64,000 nt of DNA from Euphorbia lathyris (lineage: Eukaryota > Streptophyta > Magnoliopsida > Malpighiales > Euphorbiaceae), in assembly GCF_963576675.1 (NCBI RefSeq), contig NC_088910.1, positions 85,122,104-85,186,103 on the forward strand. Direction: 5' to 3'. Of the stretch, positions 17,990 to 30,122 are shown piece after piece (the stretch's first letter is position 1; every line of letters begins with the position of its first letter). The notes beneath the pieces are model-generated. The model had not been told where the DNA came from, did not search any database, and saw only the letters and a program-made list of their open reading frames with translations. The position numbers and the translations under genes were made by a program.

Positions 17990-19326
17990 TGTTGGTCCCT
18001 TATAAGGTTGCAAGTATAGTTCCAAGGGGGGGTTAGGAACTATTTAAACTTTTTTTCGCAATTAGGGCAGACTTCTTTTTCTAAGGAAAAAGTTTTTAAC
18101 AACGGCGCTGAGTAAACAGCAAGATACTGGCTTAGTCAACTGGTGACTAGGTCAGTTTCTTAGCTTGAGTCAGGAGATAGCACTTAGAGTCTATTCCTGA
18201 GCTCAGATGTTCAATACGCACAACTCAACTTGACCTCTTTACTTGGTCAGTTTTTGGTTATTTTAAGCAAGCAATATATATAAGGAGTTAAAGGTAAGAA
18301 ATACTTTACTCAGCAGATTTATCCAGGTTCGGCTTCTTCTAAGCCTACGTCCTGTCCCCGGAACACGTTCCGAGATTTTGAATCCTCTACTGAGCTCTTT
18401 AAAGGTAGAGCCTCAAACCTTTTACAATCTTAGCAACTGAGTATGACAAGAGTACCTTCCTCTATACCTCTACTCAATCCTAATCTCTTGCTGAGTACTA
18501 TAACCGAGTACTCAGCCTCTCCTTTCTATCTCTAGAAATGATAAGTGTTTTGTCCTATACAATGATTTGCTAAGACACTTTAGACGATTGAAATAATCAC
18601 CCTAGACTTTTACACAAATGTATGAATTGTAGTGTAAGATTGCTTTGCTTCTTTGCTTGCAGAACTTGTGTAGAAATTTGGTCAGCGTAATGGCTTGATC
18701 AAGTTCTGTGTTGAATGAAGCTTCTGATGGCCCTATTTATAGAGACGTCTGGGCATCGGTCATTTCGAATTTTGAAATAACCGTTGGAGGGAAATGGCTT
18801 CCTGTCGTTGTCATCCTGACTTGCTAAGAGCTCTCGGCCAATCAGATTTGTGTATCTTCTGTCCTCGGTCAGCTCAGCAGACTGTCTCTCCTTTTATGGT
18901 AAAGTCAACTAGACAGCATACTGTGTCGTCTGAACTTTACCCAAAGTAGAAATACTTTGTCTGGAAGTTTTCCTTAGCCAGCTGCTGTCTTGTACGCTTT
19001 GTCGAGTCTACTCAGCAGCTTCATCTTGAAGTTGTTCCTGAAGGTCTTCTAGATCCTTCTCTTGCTGAGTTGCGTTTTGTCCAAAGCGACAACGTTTTAA
19101 CAAACGCGGGCCGAGTTGTACTGAGTTGTTTGACTTGGGCCTTGACTTCCGTATTGGGCTTGGGCCTTTTAATTCTTGTGTCTTATAAACAATTTTAACT
19201 CAACATTGAACAAACACATTAGTAGAATAAATCAAAGCATTTAAACTTAGTGTGTTTAGAATATGTATTTCAATTATACTTAAACAATTTTGTCAAATCA
19301 AAATTATGTGGAAAGGTGTTTCAACA
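17990..19326 (-). repeat. 3' LTR of copia element 1
   Basis: 1,337 bp. Read on the minus strand it starts TGTTGAAACACC and ends GGGACCAACA. It differs from the other LTR (26,727-28,057) by only scattered substitutions and a small indel near 18,630. A TATAAATAGGG box lies at about 18,732-18,742 (minus strand). Confidence 0.92.
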
Positions 19327-19340
19327 AACTCCCCCATTTT
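19327..19340 (-). other. Polypurine tract of copia element 1
   Basis: On the minus strand AAAATGGGGGAGTT directly precedes the 3' LTR (TGTTGAAAC), in the expected position for plus-strand DNA priming. Confidence 0.8.
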
Positions 19341-19966
19341 GATGTTGGCAAAACTATTCAGCGAGGAACTCAGTATTGAGCTCCCCCATGATAGTTGACC
19401 TAGTATAACTTAGCAAACTTCCCCATAAGGGTTGAGCTACTGACTTAGTTTTACTCTAAACATTTAACAGTTTGATCGAGTAAGTCTAAGGTCAGTTTTC
19501 AGATATAGGTCAGCTTATTCAACATATTCTATTTACTCAGTATTAAGCGGAAGGTTTAATCATTTAGAGTGTGCTGAGTAATTTGTTGGTTCAATGAGTT
19601 TTATAAGACAATGTTTTATAAACATATAGGTCAATGTCAAACATGTTATCAGCATTTGATTCAATCAATAAGTTTTATAAGTATTAAACATGGCTGATTA
19701 ATTGAAGATACATAATGACTTAATACTTGGCATCAAGGTAAAATAACTCATAACTCATATAATGAACGATGCAAGTAATAACAGAAATAGGTACAAGGGA
19801 TAACATAAAAAAACGTTCTAGTTCTAGCCTATCTCTATTTCTTTTTCTTTTACTGAGACTGACTACGCTCATGCTGAGCTCTAGCTGCTTGTTCTTTCTC
19901 CCCCGTTTTGTCAGCATCAGGAGGAGGAAGTCTGAAGGCATCAGTTAAGACAGCTCGAGTCAGTTC

Positions 19967-22654
19967 TTAGGACAGCGCCTTAAGTTTCTCAGCGCTTTCA
20001 TTGACGCCATCAAAAATTGCAACTCCATCAGTGGATACCTCTTCGGGTATGTTGAGTTCAGCAGCACTGATCATGTTGACGTTAAACGCCTGAGCTTTGC
20101 CTTGCCAGATGAGTGCTTCAGTAAGACCAGCAAAGACTTGGTGAAAGGTCTTTAAAAGGGCTGTGTCGTAATACTGACGTTGAATATTGGTATGACGAAT
20201 GTGGTTGAAGGTTTGTCGTGTGATAGACAGGATCTCATTCTGTTTCATTGCGTTAGTATCCATCTCTTGCTTATTCAGATTCAGCAAGCGAATAGCCTCA
20301 CCAATTTGCTCTACTGAGCACTGATTGTAAGAAACCATTTGCTCATTGGTCTTGAGTTGCTCGGTGTGAAGCTGAGCAAAGAGCATCTTGACTTCAGATG
20401 AAGTGGCATAGTCGGGGTTCACAGTTGACAAGTTCTGAATTTGTTGTTGTAAAGAGTTCAAGTGTTGCACAGTTGTCACCTGGATCTCAGCCAGCTTGGT
20501 GATTGAATCCTGCTTAGCTTGCTGTGCTTGAAAAGAAATGATGACGTTCAGCAGGTCCTTGAGTCCCTTAACTTCGTTGAGAAGCTGAGTGACCTGAGAA
20601 AGCTGAGTAGTCTCAAGAGTTGATAATCCAGCAGCAGGAGGAGTAGATTGTTGAAGGTCTCTGATCAACGCTTGCACTGAGTCAATTATCCTTTTGCCGG
20701 ACTCAGTGGCATTCAAATAGCTTTGAGAGCCTTCAGGGACATCAGTGTGACCGGAAGGAAGAGGAGTGAAAGGAGTGACCTGGTCAGTGACTGGAATAGC
20801 GTTTTCAATCTGTACTTGAGTTTCAGGTATAGTTGATTGATCGGTAGATAGATGAGTTGAAGAAGTAGTAACTCGAATACTGTCTGTGCTGACGGTGGCG
20901 GATATGTTTGGAGTCAGCACCATGCTTGAAGAAATAGCATTCACAGTAATCGGCTCAACCTGAGTGGTTGAGGTGGCAGAAGCATTTTGGTCGGCATGTT
21001 TCTGTTGGGAAGAAACAGAGGCTTGCTTTTCTAAGGACGCCGATGCAGTAGTAGTGGGTTGGCGTTTGAAAAATTTGAGCTTAATTGTGGAGGGGTCCTT
21101 GGTTGGCTTTGAAATAAGAAAGTTAGGAAGAGTTGGTGGTGGCACAGGAGGTTCACTGACAGTCTTCTCACTGGCCTTAACCAATTTTCTTCTTCTTCAT
21201 GGTGGAGTGTTACCATGAATAGCATCTCCTGAGTGGGAAGGAGAAGATTCGTGTTACTCATCATTAGGTTGGTCAGTTTGCACTTGGACTTGATCAACAT
21301 TGTGTTGGTCAAGTACTTGCTCTTCTCCAGCAGCCAACACAGTATTGGCCTGCTCAGTCTCATGTTCACTGGCTGTCTCCTCAGTGTCCTCAGCGTCATC
21401 CTGACCGCTGGCCTCTTCTTCTTCTTCTTCTGTACTGTCACCATTGAGTTCTTCCTCAACTTGTGCAATGAACTGGTCCTCCAAATGCACCTCATGTTCA
21501 TCATGCTCAGCATCTGTACCTTGACACTGGGTGAAGTGAGAGTTACCGGGTACAACGATGTCAGTAGGTATGGCGTCGATGGGAGTCAGTGTAGAAGGCT
21601 TATGCTTCTTCTGAGGTTGCTCAGTAGTTTCCTCAGTTCCAGGCTCACCTTGCCTGCTTCGTTTCTCAGCTGACTTCTGCCTTTTAGCTGGAGACTCAAC
21701 ATCTTTGGAAGGAGTCTCAGCAGCTTTTCTTTTTCGGGAAGCTGGGGCCTTAGTCCTTCTCCCTTTCTTTGGGACAGCAGTTTCCTCAGCTTGTCCAGCA
21801 GCAGCAGCAGCTTTACCTTTCTTCAAAGGCTGTCCGAATTTTAATGCTCTCAGCGAAGCCGCTGTGATCTCAGATCCTCGAGTCATCTCCTCATCGACAA
21901 GATCAACTTTGTGGTCAATTAGGATTCTTGTGATGATTGATCCTAGCCTCAGCGTACCAGTACTTCGTAGGAAGCCAGCGACAAGAAAGACTGGCATATT
22001 GATTGGTGTGTACGTCAGCATATACCATATAAAGCATTGCTCGAAGTTCGTTGCTGAGGTAGTGCAGTTGATCTTCGGGTAGATGAAGTAGGTCAGCAAG
22101 TAATGAGCCATCTTCTGGTGCTGACCCATAAATGAAGCTGAGACTTCTCCTGAGTGACCCTCAGGTTTACAGAAGTTAGTTGCATACCCAGTTCCATCCT
22201 GATCTCCAGATCTCCTCAGCCTTGCTCCCTCAGTTTTCAATTTGAGCAGATTTCCTAACTAGAGAGGGTTGATGAAGATGGTTTTCTCTTTCACCACTGT
22301 ACACATATAGTCAGGATTGTCATTTGCAACACGGAGGTTGTGGTAAAACTCCTTTACCAGGTCAGGATAGGTGTAATCCCTAACCGAAAACAGCTCAGTC
22401 CATCCATTCTGTGAAATCCACTCACAGAAGGGTTGTTCGTTCTGTACGAAGGCTTCAGATACCCATCTTGAGGGCTCAACCTTCCATTCCCGTACGTTTT
22501 CGAAGACCTTTGTGTAGGTCCTGACATTCTTGCCCTTACCAGAAGAGGAATGGCCAGCTTTTCCTTTGCTGGGTGTGGGAGGATTCCCTGTAGGCTCACC
22601 GGAGCTGGACTTTTGGTGGCCGGCACCGGAGATGTTGTAGGAAACCTTAGTCAT
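19967..22654 (-). pseudogene. Extra 3' ORF of copia element 1 (env-like position), broken
   Basis: Begins MTKVS at 22,654, 463 bp after the RNase H end. All pieces are in one frame, interrupted by TAG at 22,259-22,261 and by TAA/TGA near 21,254 and 21,190; it ends with TAA at 19,967. The N-terminal ~130 residues contain REWKVEPSRWVSEAF, an aromatic NGWTELF and LVKEFYHNLRV, a pattern I associate with the 'putative plant transposon protein' domain (PF20167-like). A basic K/R-rich stretch follows (nuclear-localisation-like), then a highly acidic Glu/Asp segment, then a Gln/Leu-rich helical C-terminus that looks coiled-coil. No signal peptide or membrane span is evident, so 'envelope' is only positional. 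The copy in element 2 (30,716-33,446) is homologous throughout. Confidence 0.7.
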
Positions 22655-23116
22655 AGTTGAGGATGGGAAAGCTTAGAGGGGTTTTTAGAGAGAAAGAATT
22701 TCTTTGCCAGAGAGTTCGATAAGCGTAAAGAATAAAAATGGGGAATTACCCATTATTTATAGAGGTGAGGAATGAATCTTATCGAATCCATGTGTCAGTT
22801 TTGCCTCGGGATTGTGAACCGACAATAATTCTGGCATTTATGACACATTCGGTGCGTACGTCATCCTAGGTGGCTATACACGTGCTTTTGCAATTATTCT
22901 AACGGATCTAACACTCAGCGTTTAGAATGCCAAGCGTTTGATATTCTCAGTGGTCAGTATTGCATAAAGGGATGATTTCTAAGTTTTAAGACTAACTAAC
23001 TCAGTGTGCAAGTTTACTCAGTATTTGCTGTTTAATTGATTTCAATGAGTACACAGCAAAAACAATCATTCAGCATAGTAATTCACTCAGCATGCATATT
23101 CATTTAGTTCAGGAAT

Positions 23117-24669
23117 TTACTGAAGAGGATTAAACATACCAATAGCTTCTCTCAGTATGCTGAACTGCTCACGGGCCAGTGGCTTCGTGAAGATATCCGC
23201 AAGCTGCTCATCCGTTGGGACAAAGGTCAGCTTGATCTCACCTTTGAGTACATGGTCTCTAATGAAGTATTGTCTGATGCTGACATGCTTCATTCTACTG
23301 TGTTGAATTAGGTTCTTTGAAAGATCAATTGCACTTTTGTTGTCACATTTGACTTCAATTGTCTTCGTTTGAACACCATAGTCTTCAAGTTGTTGCTTAA
23401 TCCATAGGACTTGAGCAACACAATGACCAGCAGCAATGTACTCAGCTTCAGTGGTAGACAAGGCTACTGACGCCTGCTTTTTGCTGAACCAGGATACAAG
23501 ACAGCTTACTAAGAAGTGACATCCTCCAAAGGTGCTTTTACGTTCCAGCTTATCCCGTCCATAGTCAGCGTCAGTGTATCCGATGAGTGTGAAATCATGA
23601 GTATTGGGATACCATAAACCTGTGTTCACTGAGCTTTGCAAATATCTAAGGATTCTTTTTACAGCAATGTAATGAGATTCCTTAGGGTTAGATTGATATC
23701 TAGCACAGTAGCATACTGAAAACTGAATGTCCGGTCTACTGGCTGTTAAGTAAAGTAGAGAGCCTATCATACCTCGATATAATTTGCTGTCTACTGACTT
23801 ACCATTCTCGTCAGCGCAGAGGACAGTGTCAGTGCCCAAGGAGAGGATATTGGCTTGCAATTCTCCAAGTCATATTTCTTTAATATCTCCTTGGCATATT
23901 TGGCTTGACTGATGAAGATGCCATTCTTTCCTTGTTTAATTTGAAGACCGAGGAAGAAGTTGAGTTCTCCCATCATGGACATTTCGAACTCAGTCTGAAT
24001 TTGTTTGCTAAACTCCTTGCACATTGATTCGTTAGTTGCACCAAATATTATATCATCAACATAAATTTGGGCCAGTAGGGTATCTTTACCCTTTCTCTTA
24101 ATGAATAAGGTTGTATCAGCTTTGCCCCTGGCGTAATTTCTAGTCAGCAGGAAGCTGGTCAGCCTCTCATACCAAGCACGTGGTGCTTGCTTGAGGCCGT
24201 ACAGAGTCTTTTTGAGTTTGTAAACATGGTTAGGGAACTTATGGTCCTCAAAACCTAGAGGTTGATTAACATAAACCTCCTCGTTTATAACTCCATTAAG
24301 AAATGCACTTTTGACATCCATTTGGAATAATTTAAAGTTCATGTAAGATGCATATGCACATAGAATTCTAATTGCCTCTAGCCTTGCCACTGGGGCAAAG
24401 GTCTCACCGTAGTCAATACCTTCTTGCTGACTGTAGCCCTGAGCTACAAACCTTGCTTTGTTCCTGACTACATTTCCTTATTCATCCATCTTGTTCCTGA
24501 AGACCCATCTTGTTCCAATGGTCTTTTGACTCTTTGGATGAGGCACTAGCTCCCATACATCGTTTCTTCTGAATTGATCGAGCTCCTCTTGCATTGCGTT
24601 CATCCAGAATTCATCGTACTCAGCTTCAGTGAAATTCTTCGGTTCTTGAATTTTGGTCAGCCTTTTCAT
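23117..24669 (-). pseudogene. RT/RNase H of copia element 1, frameshifted
   Basis: Ty1/copia reverse transcriptase (RVT_2) followed by RNase H. It starts near KNFTEAEYDEFW and runs into IGTRWVFRNKMDE, where an in-frame TAA stands at 24,475-24,477. It continues with [16 protein letters not shown], the catalytic YVDDIIFG and RNase H residues down to [20 protein letters not shown] (stop 23,117). A frameshift near 23,840 separates the RT end from [11 protein letters not shown]. Compared with element 2, the integrase and the linker before RT are deleted. Not functional as it stands. Confidence 0.88.
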
Positions 24670-24728
24670 GAATGACTCAGTAGCTGGTTCTTGGTCAGCG
24701 GTGGTTACTGAGTGTGGATCATCTTCGG

Positions 24729-26663
24729 TCAGCGGCTGGTATCTCCGATGGTTCCTGACCCTACTATCTTACCCTTCTTGTTGTCTCCAAAACTTACACT
24801 TCCTCCTCGTTTACGCTCAAACGTGATGAACTGAGTTTCATCACCAGTCATATACCTTGAGCATGTGCTGTCAATATACCATATCTTTGACTTCTCGGCA
24901 CATCTCAGGCTTACCTGCATTGTAACTAGTTACTTTTAGGTACCCAATTCTTTTTTGGGTCCTTGCTTGTTAGGTGCAACAGGTAAAGCATCATATTTTA
25001 TTTTATGGCGACATATATGGACAGTATGGCCATTCTTTCCACAGAAGTCACAGCTGACCTTCTGTTTAGGATGTTTCATTGACTTGTCAGCACCCCAGTG
25101 CTGAGCGTGCCAGCACACCTTAGTGGTGTGTCCTTTCTTCCCACAAAAGTCACACTGAACTTTTCGCTAGGGATTCCATCTCTGCTGAGTACCTTGGTAC
25201 TGAGTTCTCAGAGGAAAGTTTATTTTATTTGGAACCTTTAGTTGGTTCTGGATAGTTGTGACGTCCTTTCTCAGTTTCTTTGAAACTGATTGGACTTCAG
25301 AGACAGACTCATGTATGATCTTCATGTTATCATGCAGAGTTGAATTGTCCTGAAGAAGGAATCTGAGGTCACTCAGTTTGACCTCTTCCACTTCGTCACA
25401 GCGCCTGCTGAGTGCTCTAACTTTCTTATTACACTTCTTGACAAGTGTGTAGAGATCACTCAGGGCATTAACCATATCGTTTCTGAGCTGGGGAAGAGTA
25501 ATTACCTCATTTGATTGCTCTTCATCATCTGATGCAACGGATAGGTCAGCATGCTCAGAGACGCACGGCTTAGCAAGTTCGTCAGCCATGAAGCATATCT
25601 TCGCTGACTCGGTGGCCTCAGTTTCTGTAGATGAAGACTCATCACTGTCGCTCCATGTAGCCACCATTGCCTTTTTGCCGTTTTTCTTGTCTTTCCTCAG
25701 TGTGGGGCAGTTTGACTTAATATGGCCGGTTTGATGGCACTCAAAGCATGTAATGGGCTTTGAGCTGTCCTTTTTGTATTTGCTGTCGCTTGAGTCAGCT
25801 TTATACTTATCAAACTTTCTGTAAGGCTTCTTAGAGTATTTGTCATTCTTCCTGAATAGCCTTTTCATCTTCCTTGTGAACATGGCCATCTCCTCATCAT
25901 CAGTTGAGCTCCCGTCAGTGGAGCCATCTTTCATGACAATGGATTTCTGCTTCTTGTCTTCAGATTTTTCCTTCACCTCGAAGTTCTTCATAGATATCTC
26001 ATGGGTCAGCAACGAGCCAATGAGTTCGTCATATTTGTAGGTGGTTAAATCCTGAGCTTCCTCAACAGCTGTCTTCTTTGCTTGCCAGTCTTTAGGAAGA
26101 CTCCTGAGAATCTTTTTGACTTGTTCTTCCTCAGTGAAGATTTTCCCAAGTCTCTTGAGCTCATTAATGATGTTGGTAAACCTTGCATTCATGTCTGAAA
26201 TGCCCTCATCATTGTTCATCTTGAACAGCTCGTACAGTCTCATCTGCTGATTCACCTTGGACTCATTTACTTTATTGGTTCCCTCGTAGGTGACTTCCAG
26301 CTTTTTCCAGATCTCTTGCGCCGACTCACAACCTGAGATTTTATTATATTCTGCAGCATCGAGCGCACAGTGAAGCATATTGATAGCCGAAGCGTGATTT
26401 TGAAGCTTCTTAAGATCATCCTCTGTCCATTTGGCCTCAGCTTTTACAACTGTTTGGCCAGCCACAACTTCGACAGGTACAAATGGGCCTTGGACTATAG
26501 ATAGCCAGGCACTCATGTTTGTAGCCTGAATGAAATTTTTCATCCTATTCTTCCAGAAGGTATAGTTTGACCCGAAGAATAGGGGAGGCCTAGTAATGGA
26601 CAGCCCAGGCAATATCTGAGTTGTTTGGTTTCCAGGGAGAAACCGAGTGCTGTTTTCGCCCAT
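24729..26663 (-). pseudogene. gag and protease of copia element 1
   Basis: Gag probably starts at ATG 26,663 (MGENSTRFL); open sequence upstream of that runs into the LTR. An UBN2/DUF4219-like core begins PPLFFGSNYTFWKNRMKNF, followed by CCHC knuckle CFECHQTGHIKSNC and two more knuckles, CDFCGKKGHTTKVC and CDFCGKNGHTVHIC. TAG at 25,167 replaces a Gln codon present in element 2. Two TAA codons lie at the gag/protease boundary (near 24,930). The protease segment has WYIDSTCSRYMTGD; plant copia usually has DSG or DSA here. The frame ends at about 24,729, where sequence homologous to integrase should follow but is deleted. Confidence 0.85.
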
Positions 26664-26710
26664 GGTAGGGATCAGCTCAAGGTTGTTAGACCTTTTACAG
26701 TGAGATTTTA

Positions 26711-26724
26711 GAGCTCTGATACCA
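26711..26724 (-). other. Primer-binding site of copia element 1
   Basis: The minus strand reads TGGTATCAGAGCTC two bases after the 5' LTR end. This is the standard initiator-methionine tRNA primer-binding site of Ty1/copia elements and fixes the element's orientation. Confidence 0.93.
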
Positions 26725-26726
26725 CT

Positions 26727-28057
26727 TGTCGGTCCCTTATAAGGTTGCAAGTATAGTTCCAAGGGGGGGTTAGGAACTATTTAAACTTTTTTTCGCAATT
26801 AGGGCATACTTCTTTTTCTAAGGAAAAAGGTTTTAACAGCGGCGATGAGTAAACAGCAAGATACTAGCTTAGTCAACTGGTGACTAGGTCAGTTTCTTAG
26901 CTTGAGTTAGGAGATAGCACTTAGAGTCTATTCCTGAGCTCAGATGTTCAATACGCACAACTCAACTTGACCTCTTTACTTGGTCAGTTTTTGGTTATTT
27001 TAAGCAAGCAATATATATATAAGGAGTTAAAGGTAAGAAATACTTTACTCAGCATATTTATCCAGGTTCGGCTTCTTCTAAGCCTACGTCCTGTCCCCGG
27101 AACACGTTCCGAGATTTCGAATCCTCTACTGAGCTCTTTAAAGGTAGAGCCTCAAACCTTTTACAATCTTAGCAACTGAGTATGACAAGAGTACCTTCCT
27201 CTATACATCTACTCAATCCTAATCTCTTGCTGAGTACTATAACCGAGTACTCAGCCTCTCCTTTCTATCTCTAGAAATGATAAGTGTTTTGTCCTATACA
27301 ATGATTTGCTAAGACACTTTAGACGATTGAAATAATCACCCTAGACTTTTACACAAATGTATGAATTGTATTGCTTTGCTTCTTTGCTTGCAGAACTTGT
27401 GTAGAAATTTGGTCAGCGTAATGGCTTGATCAAGTTCTGTGTTGAATGAAGCTTCTGATGGCCCTATTTATAGAGACGTCTGGACATCGGTCATTTTGAA
27501 TTTCGAAATAACCGTTGGAGGGAAACGGCTTTCTTTCGTTGTCATCCTGACTTGCTCAGAGCTCTCAGCCAATCAGATTTGTGTATCTTCTATCCTCGGT
27601 CAGCTCAGCAGACTGTCTCTCCTTTTATGGTAAAGTCAACTAGACAGCATACTGTGTCGTCTGAACTTTACCCAAAGTAGAAATACTTTGTCTGGAAGTT
27701 TTCCTTAGCCAGCTGCTGTCTTGTACGCTTTGTCGAGTCTACTCAGCAGCTTCATCTTGAAGTTGTTCCTGAAGGTCTTCTAGATCCTTCTCTTGCCGAG
27801 TTGCGTTTTGTCCAAAGCGACAACGTTTTAACAAACGCGGGCCGAGTTGTACTGAGTTGTTTGACTTGGGCCTTGACTTCCGTATTGGGCTTGGGCCTTT
27901 TAATTCTTGTGTCTTATAAACAATTTTAACTCAACATTGAACAAACACATTAGTAGAATAAATCAAAGCATTTAAACTTAGTGTGTTTAGAATATGTATT
28001 TCAATTATACTTAAACAATTTTGTCAAATCAAAATTATGTGGAAAGGTGTTTCAACA
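26727..28057 (-). repeat. 5' LTR of copia element 1
   Basis: 1,331 bp, nearly identical to 17,990-19,326. A TATAAATAGGG box at about 27,463-27,473 on the minus strand should drive the element. The right edge …GTTTCAACA abuts the second ttttg duplication. Confidence 0.92.
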
Positions 28058-28062
28058 TTTTG

Positions 28063-28624
28063 GTCCTTGTATGCTGGCCAAAAGGTCAGTCAGAAGGAAG
28101 CCACGAGCAAATGCTACTCGGAATCAATTTCCAGATATTAGTAAGGAGATGAGTTCTCTCCAAATTGCTCCTGAGATCAAGGCTAGGCCACCTGATATTA
28201 AGATTGGTGCTGGTGTTGACTCAGCTTCCGGTTCAGGATCTAGATTCGGAGTCCTATCTCTTGAGGATGGACAGGATTCGGATTTATCTAATGAGCATAT
28301 GGAGTTAAGCATGCCAGGCCTTGAGTATGTCGAGCCAGCTACCATCCTAGGTGACTCTATTAATCCTCTTTTCGACTCCAAAGCTTATGCTAAGGGAAAT
28401 CCCAGATCATTGGCTCAACAGGGAAAGCAAAGCTTAATGAGGTTAGTAATTTGCAAACTCTTGTTGATGTCCCAATTGGAAAGTCTATGGGAGTTAATAA
28501 GTTGAATTTGAAGAAACCTAAGGCGAACCATAAAAAGAACCATAGTTCTTTGGATTCTTGGGATAAAAGAGGGCCTGTTGGCACCTCTTCAAGGCTCTCA
28601 GGAGCCCCGAATAAATACCTGCTC
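28063..28624 (+). pseudogene. L1-type LINE ORF1, 3' part
   Basis: Continues the frame cut at 17,989: GPCMLAKRSVRRKPRANATRN, then a low-complexity Ser/Gly/Asp-rich tail. A frameshift near 28,430 splits the last ~60 codons. ORF1 appears to end about 28,624. Confidence 0.7.
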
Positions 28625-28675
28625 TAGGGTTTGGGCCTGTGGTCAGTAGTCTTCCTTCTGATGGACTTTTTTGTT

Positions 28676-28778
28676 TAGAATGTTAGAGGTGCGGCTAGCA
28701 AGGCGACCCGCATCCATGTTAATGATCTTATTAAGCAATTTAATCCTTCTTGTTTTGCTCTTATTGAAACCAAGGTTA
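28676..28778 (+). pseudogene. L1-type LINE ORF2, N-terminal endonuclease fragment
   Basis: Reads NVRGAASKATRIHVNDLI followed by FALIETKV, the conserved start of plant L1 apurinic endonuclease (WN-RG… ETK). The expected Trp codon is TAG (28,676-28,678). The sequence stops at 28,778 where copia element 2 begins; the rest of ORF2 must lie right of the window. Confidence 0.75.
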
Positions 28779-30122
28779 TGTTGGTCCCTTATAACGTAAC
28801 AAGTTAGTTCCAAGGGGGGGGATAGGAACTATTTAAAATTTTAGTACGTTAAGGCTGACTTCTTTTTCTTTGAAAAATGATTACACAGCGCGCTAAGTTA
28901 ATTAAGACACTAGCTTAGTCAACTGGTGACTAAGTCAGCTTCTTTCTTTGAGTCAAGAGATAGCAATTGAGTCTATTCCTGAACTCAGATACTCAATGCA
29001 CATAACTCAGCGTGACCTCTTTACTTGGTCAGTTTTGTTTAAGCAAGCAATATATATATTAAGGAGTTTAAGGTTAGAAAGATGTTACTCAGCAGATTTA
29101 TCCAGGTTTGGCCTCTAAGCCTACGTCCTGTCCCCGGAACACGTTCCGAGCTTTCGAATTCTCTACTGAGCTCTTTAACGGTAGAGCATCAAACCTTTTA
29201 CAACTTAGAAGCTGAGTATAACAAGAGTACCTTCCTCTATACCTCTACTCACTCCTAATCTCTCGTTGAGTACTATAACCTAGTACTCAGCCTCTCCTTT
29301 CTAATCTCTAGAAATGATAAAGATTTGTCCTAAACAACAATTGCTAAGACACCTTAGATGATTGAATAATCACTCTAGACTTTTACACGAAAGATATATA
29401 ATTTGGTGTAAGAATTTGCTTTGCTTTTCTTCACAGAACTTGAGTAGAATTTTGGTCAGCGTAATGGCTTGATAATGTTCTGTCTTGGAAATGAAGTAAC
29501 TGAAGGGCACTATTTATAGAGACGTCTGAGACATCAGTCATTTCGAATTTCAAAATAACCGTTGGAGGGAAACGACTTCCTGTCGTTGTCACTCAGTTTT
29601 GCTCAGAGCTCTCGGCCAATCAGATTTGAGTATCTTCTGTCCTCGGTCAGTGTTGAGCAGCTTTTAGTCAGCTCGGCAGAATGTCTCTCCATTTATGGTA
29701 AGGTCAACTAGACAGCGTCTTGTGTCTTCTGAACTTTACCCAAAGTGGAAACACTTTGTCTGGAAGTTGTTCTTGCTTAGCTGCTGTCTTGTACTCTTTG
29801 TCGATTCAACTCAGCAGCTTCACTCCGAAGTTGTTCAATGAAGGTCTTCTAGATCCTTCTCTTGCTAAGTTGCGTTTTGATCATAACGACAGCGTTTTGC
29901 ACACGCGGGCCGAGTTGTCTTGATCTGTTTGAATTGGGCTTTGACTTCCGTATTGGGCTTTAAGTCTTTTAGTCTTTATGTCTTATAAACAATTTAAATC
30001 AACATTGAACAAACACATTAGTTAAATAAATCAAAGCATTTAAACTTAGTGTGTTTAGAATATATTTAATTTTAGTTAGATAATTTTGTCAAATCAAAAT
30101 CATGTGGAAAGGTGTTTCAACA
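28779..30122 (-). repeat. 3' LTR of copia element 2
   Basis: 1,344 bp, TGTTGGTCCC…GTTTCAACA, homologous to the LTRs of element 1. TATAAATA at about 29,510-29,518 (minus). The polypurine tract AAAATGGGGGAGTT lies at 30,123-30,136. Confidence 0.9.

Larger units (their letters stand above)
17990..28057 (-). mobile_element. Sirevirus-like Ty1/copia element 1 (complete ends, defective genes)
   Basis: 10,068 bp bounded by two direct LTRs and flanked by the 5-bp duplication ttttg (17,985-17,989 and 28,058-28,062). In minus-strand order: 5' LTR, initiator-Met PBS, gag, protease, RT/RNase H, extra ORF, polypurine tract, 3' LTR. Integrase is missing. The order protease before RT with the [19 protein letters not shown] start, LTRs of about 1.3 kb and an extra 3' ORF point to the Sirevirus (SIRE/Maximus) lineage. 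It is inserted in LINE ORF1. Confidence 0.92.

Noticed and set aside
24729..24920. Protease DST (element 1) or DSA (element 2) read as proof of an inactive enzyme
   Set aside because: DSA is common in plant copia proteases, so the missing Gly alone is not evidence. The other interruptions are.
17990..28057. Interpreting copia 1 and copia 2 as a tandem or segmental duplication rather than two insertions
   Set aside because: Copia 1 has its own ttttg target duplication, LINE sequence separates the two, and the copies are clearly diverged from each other while copia 1's own LTRs are nearly identical.
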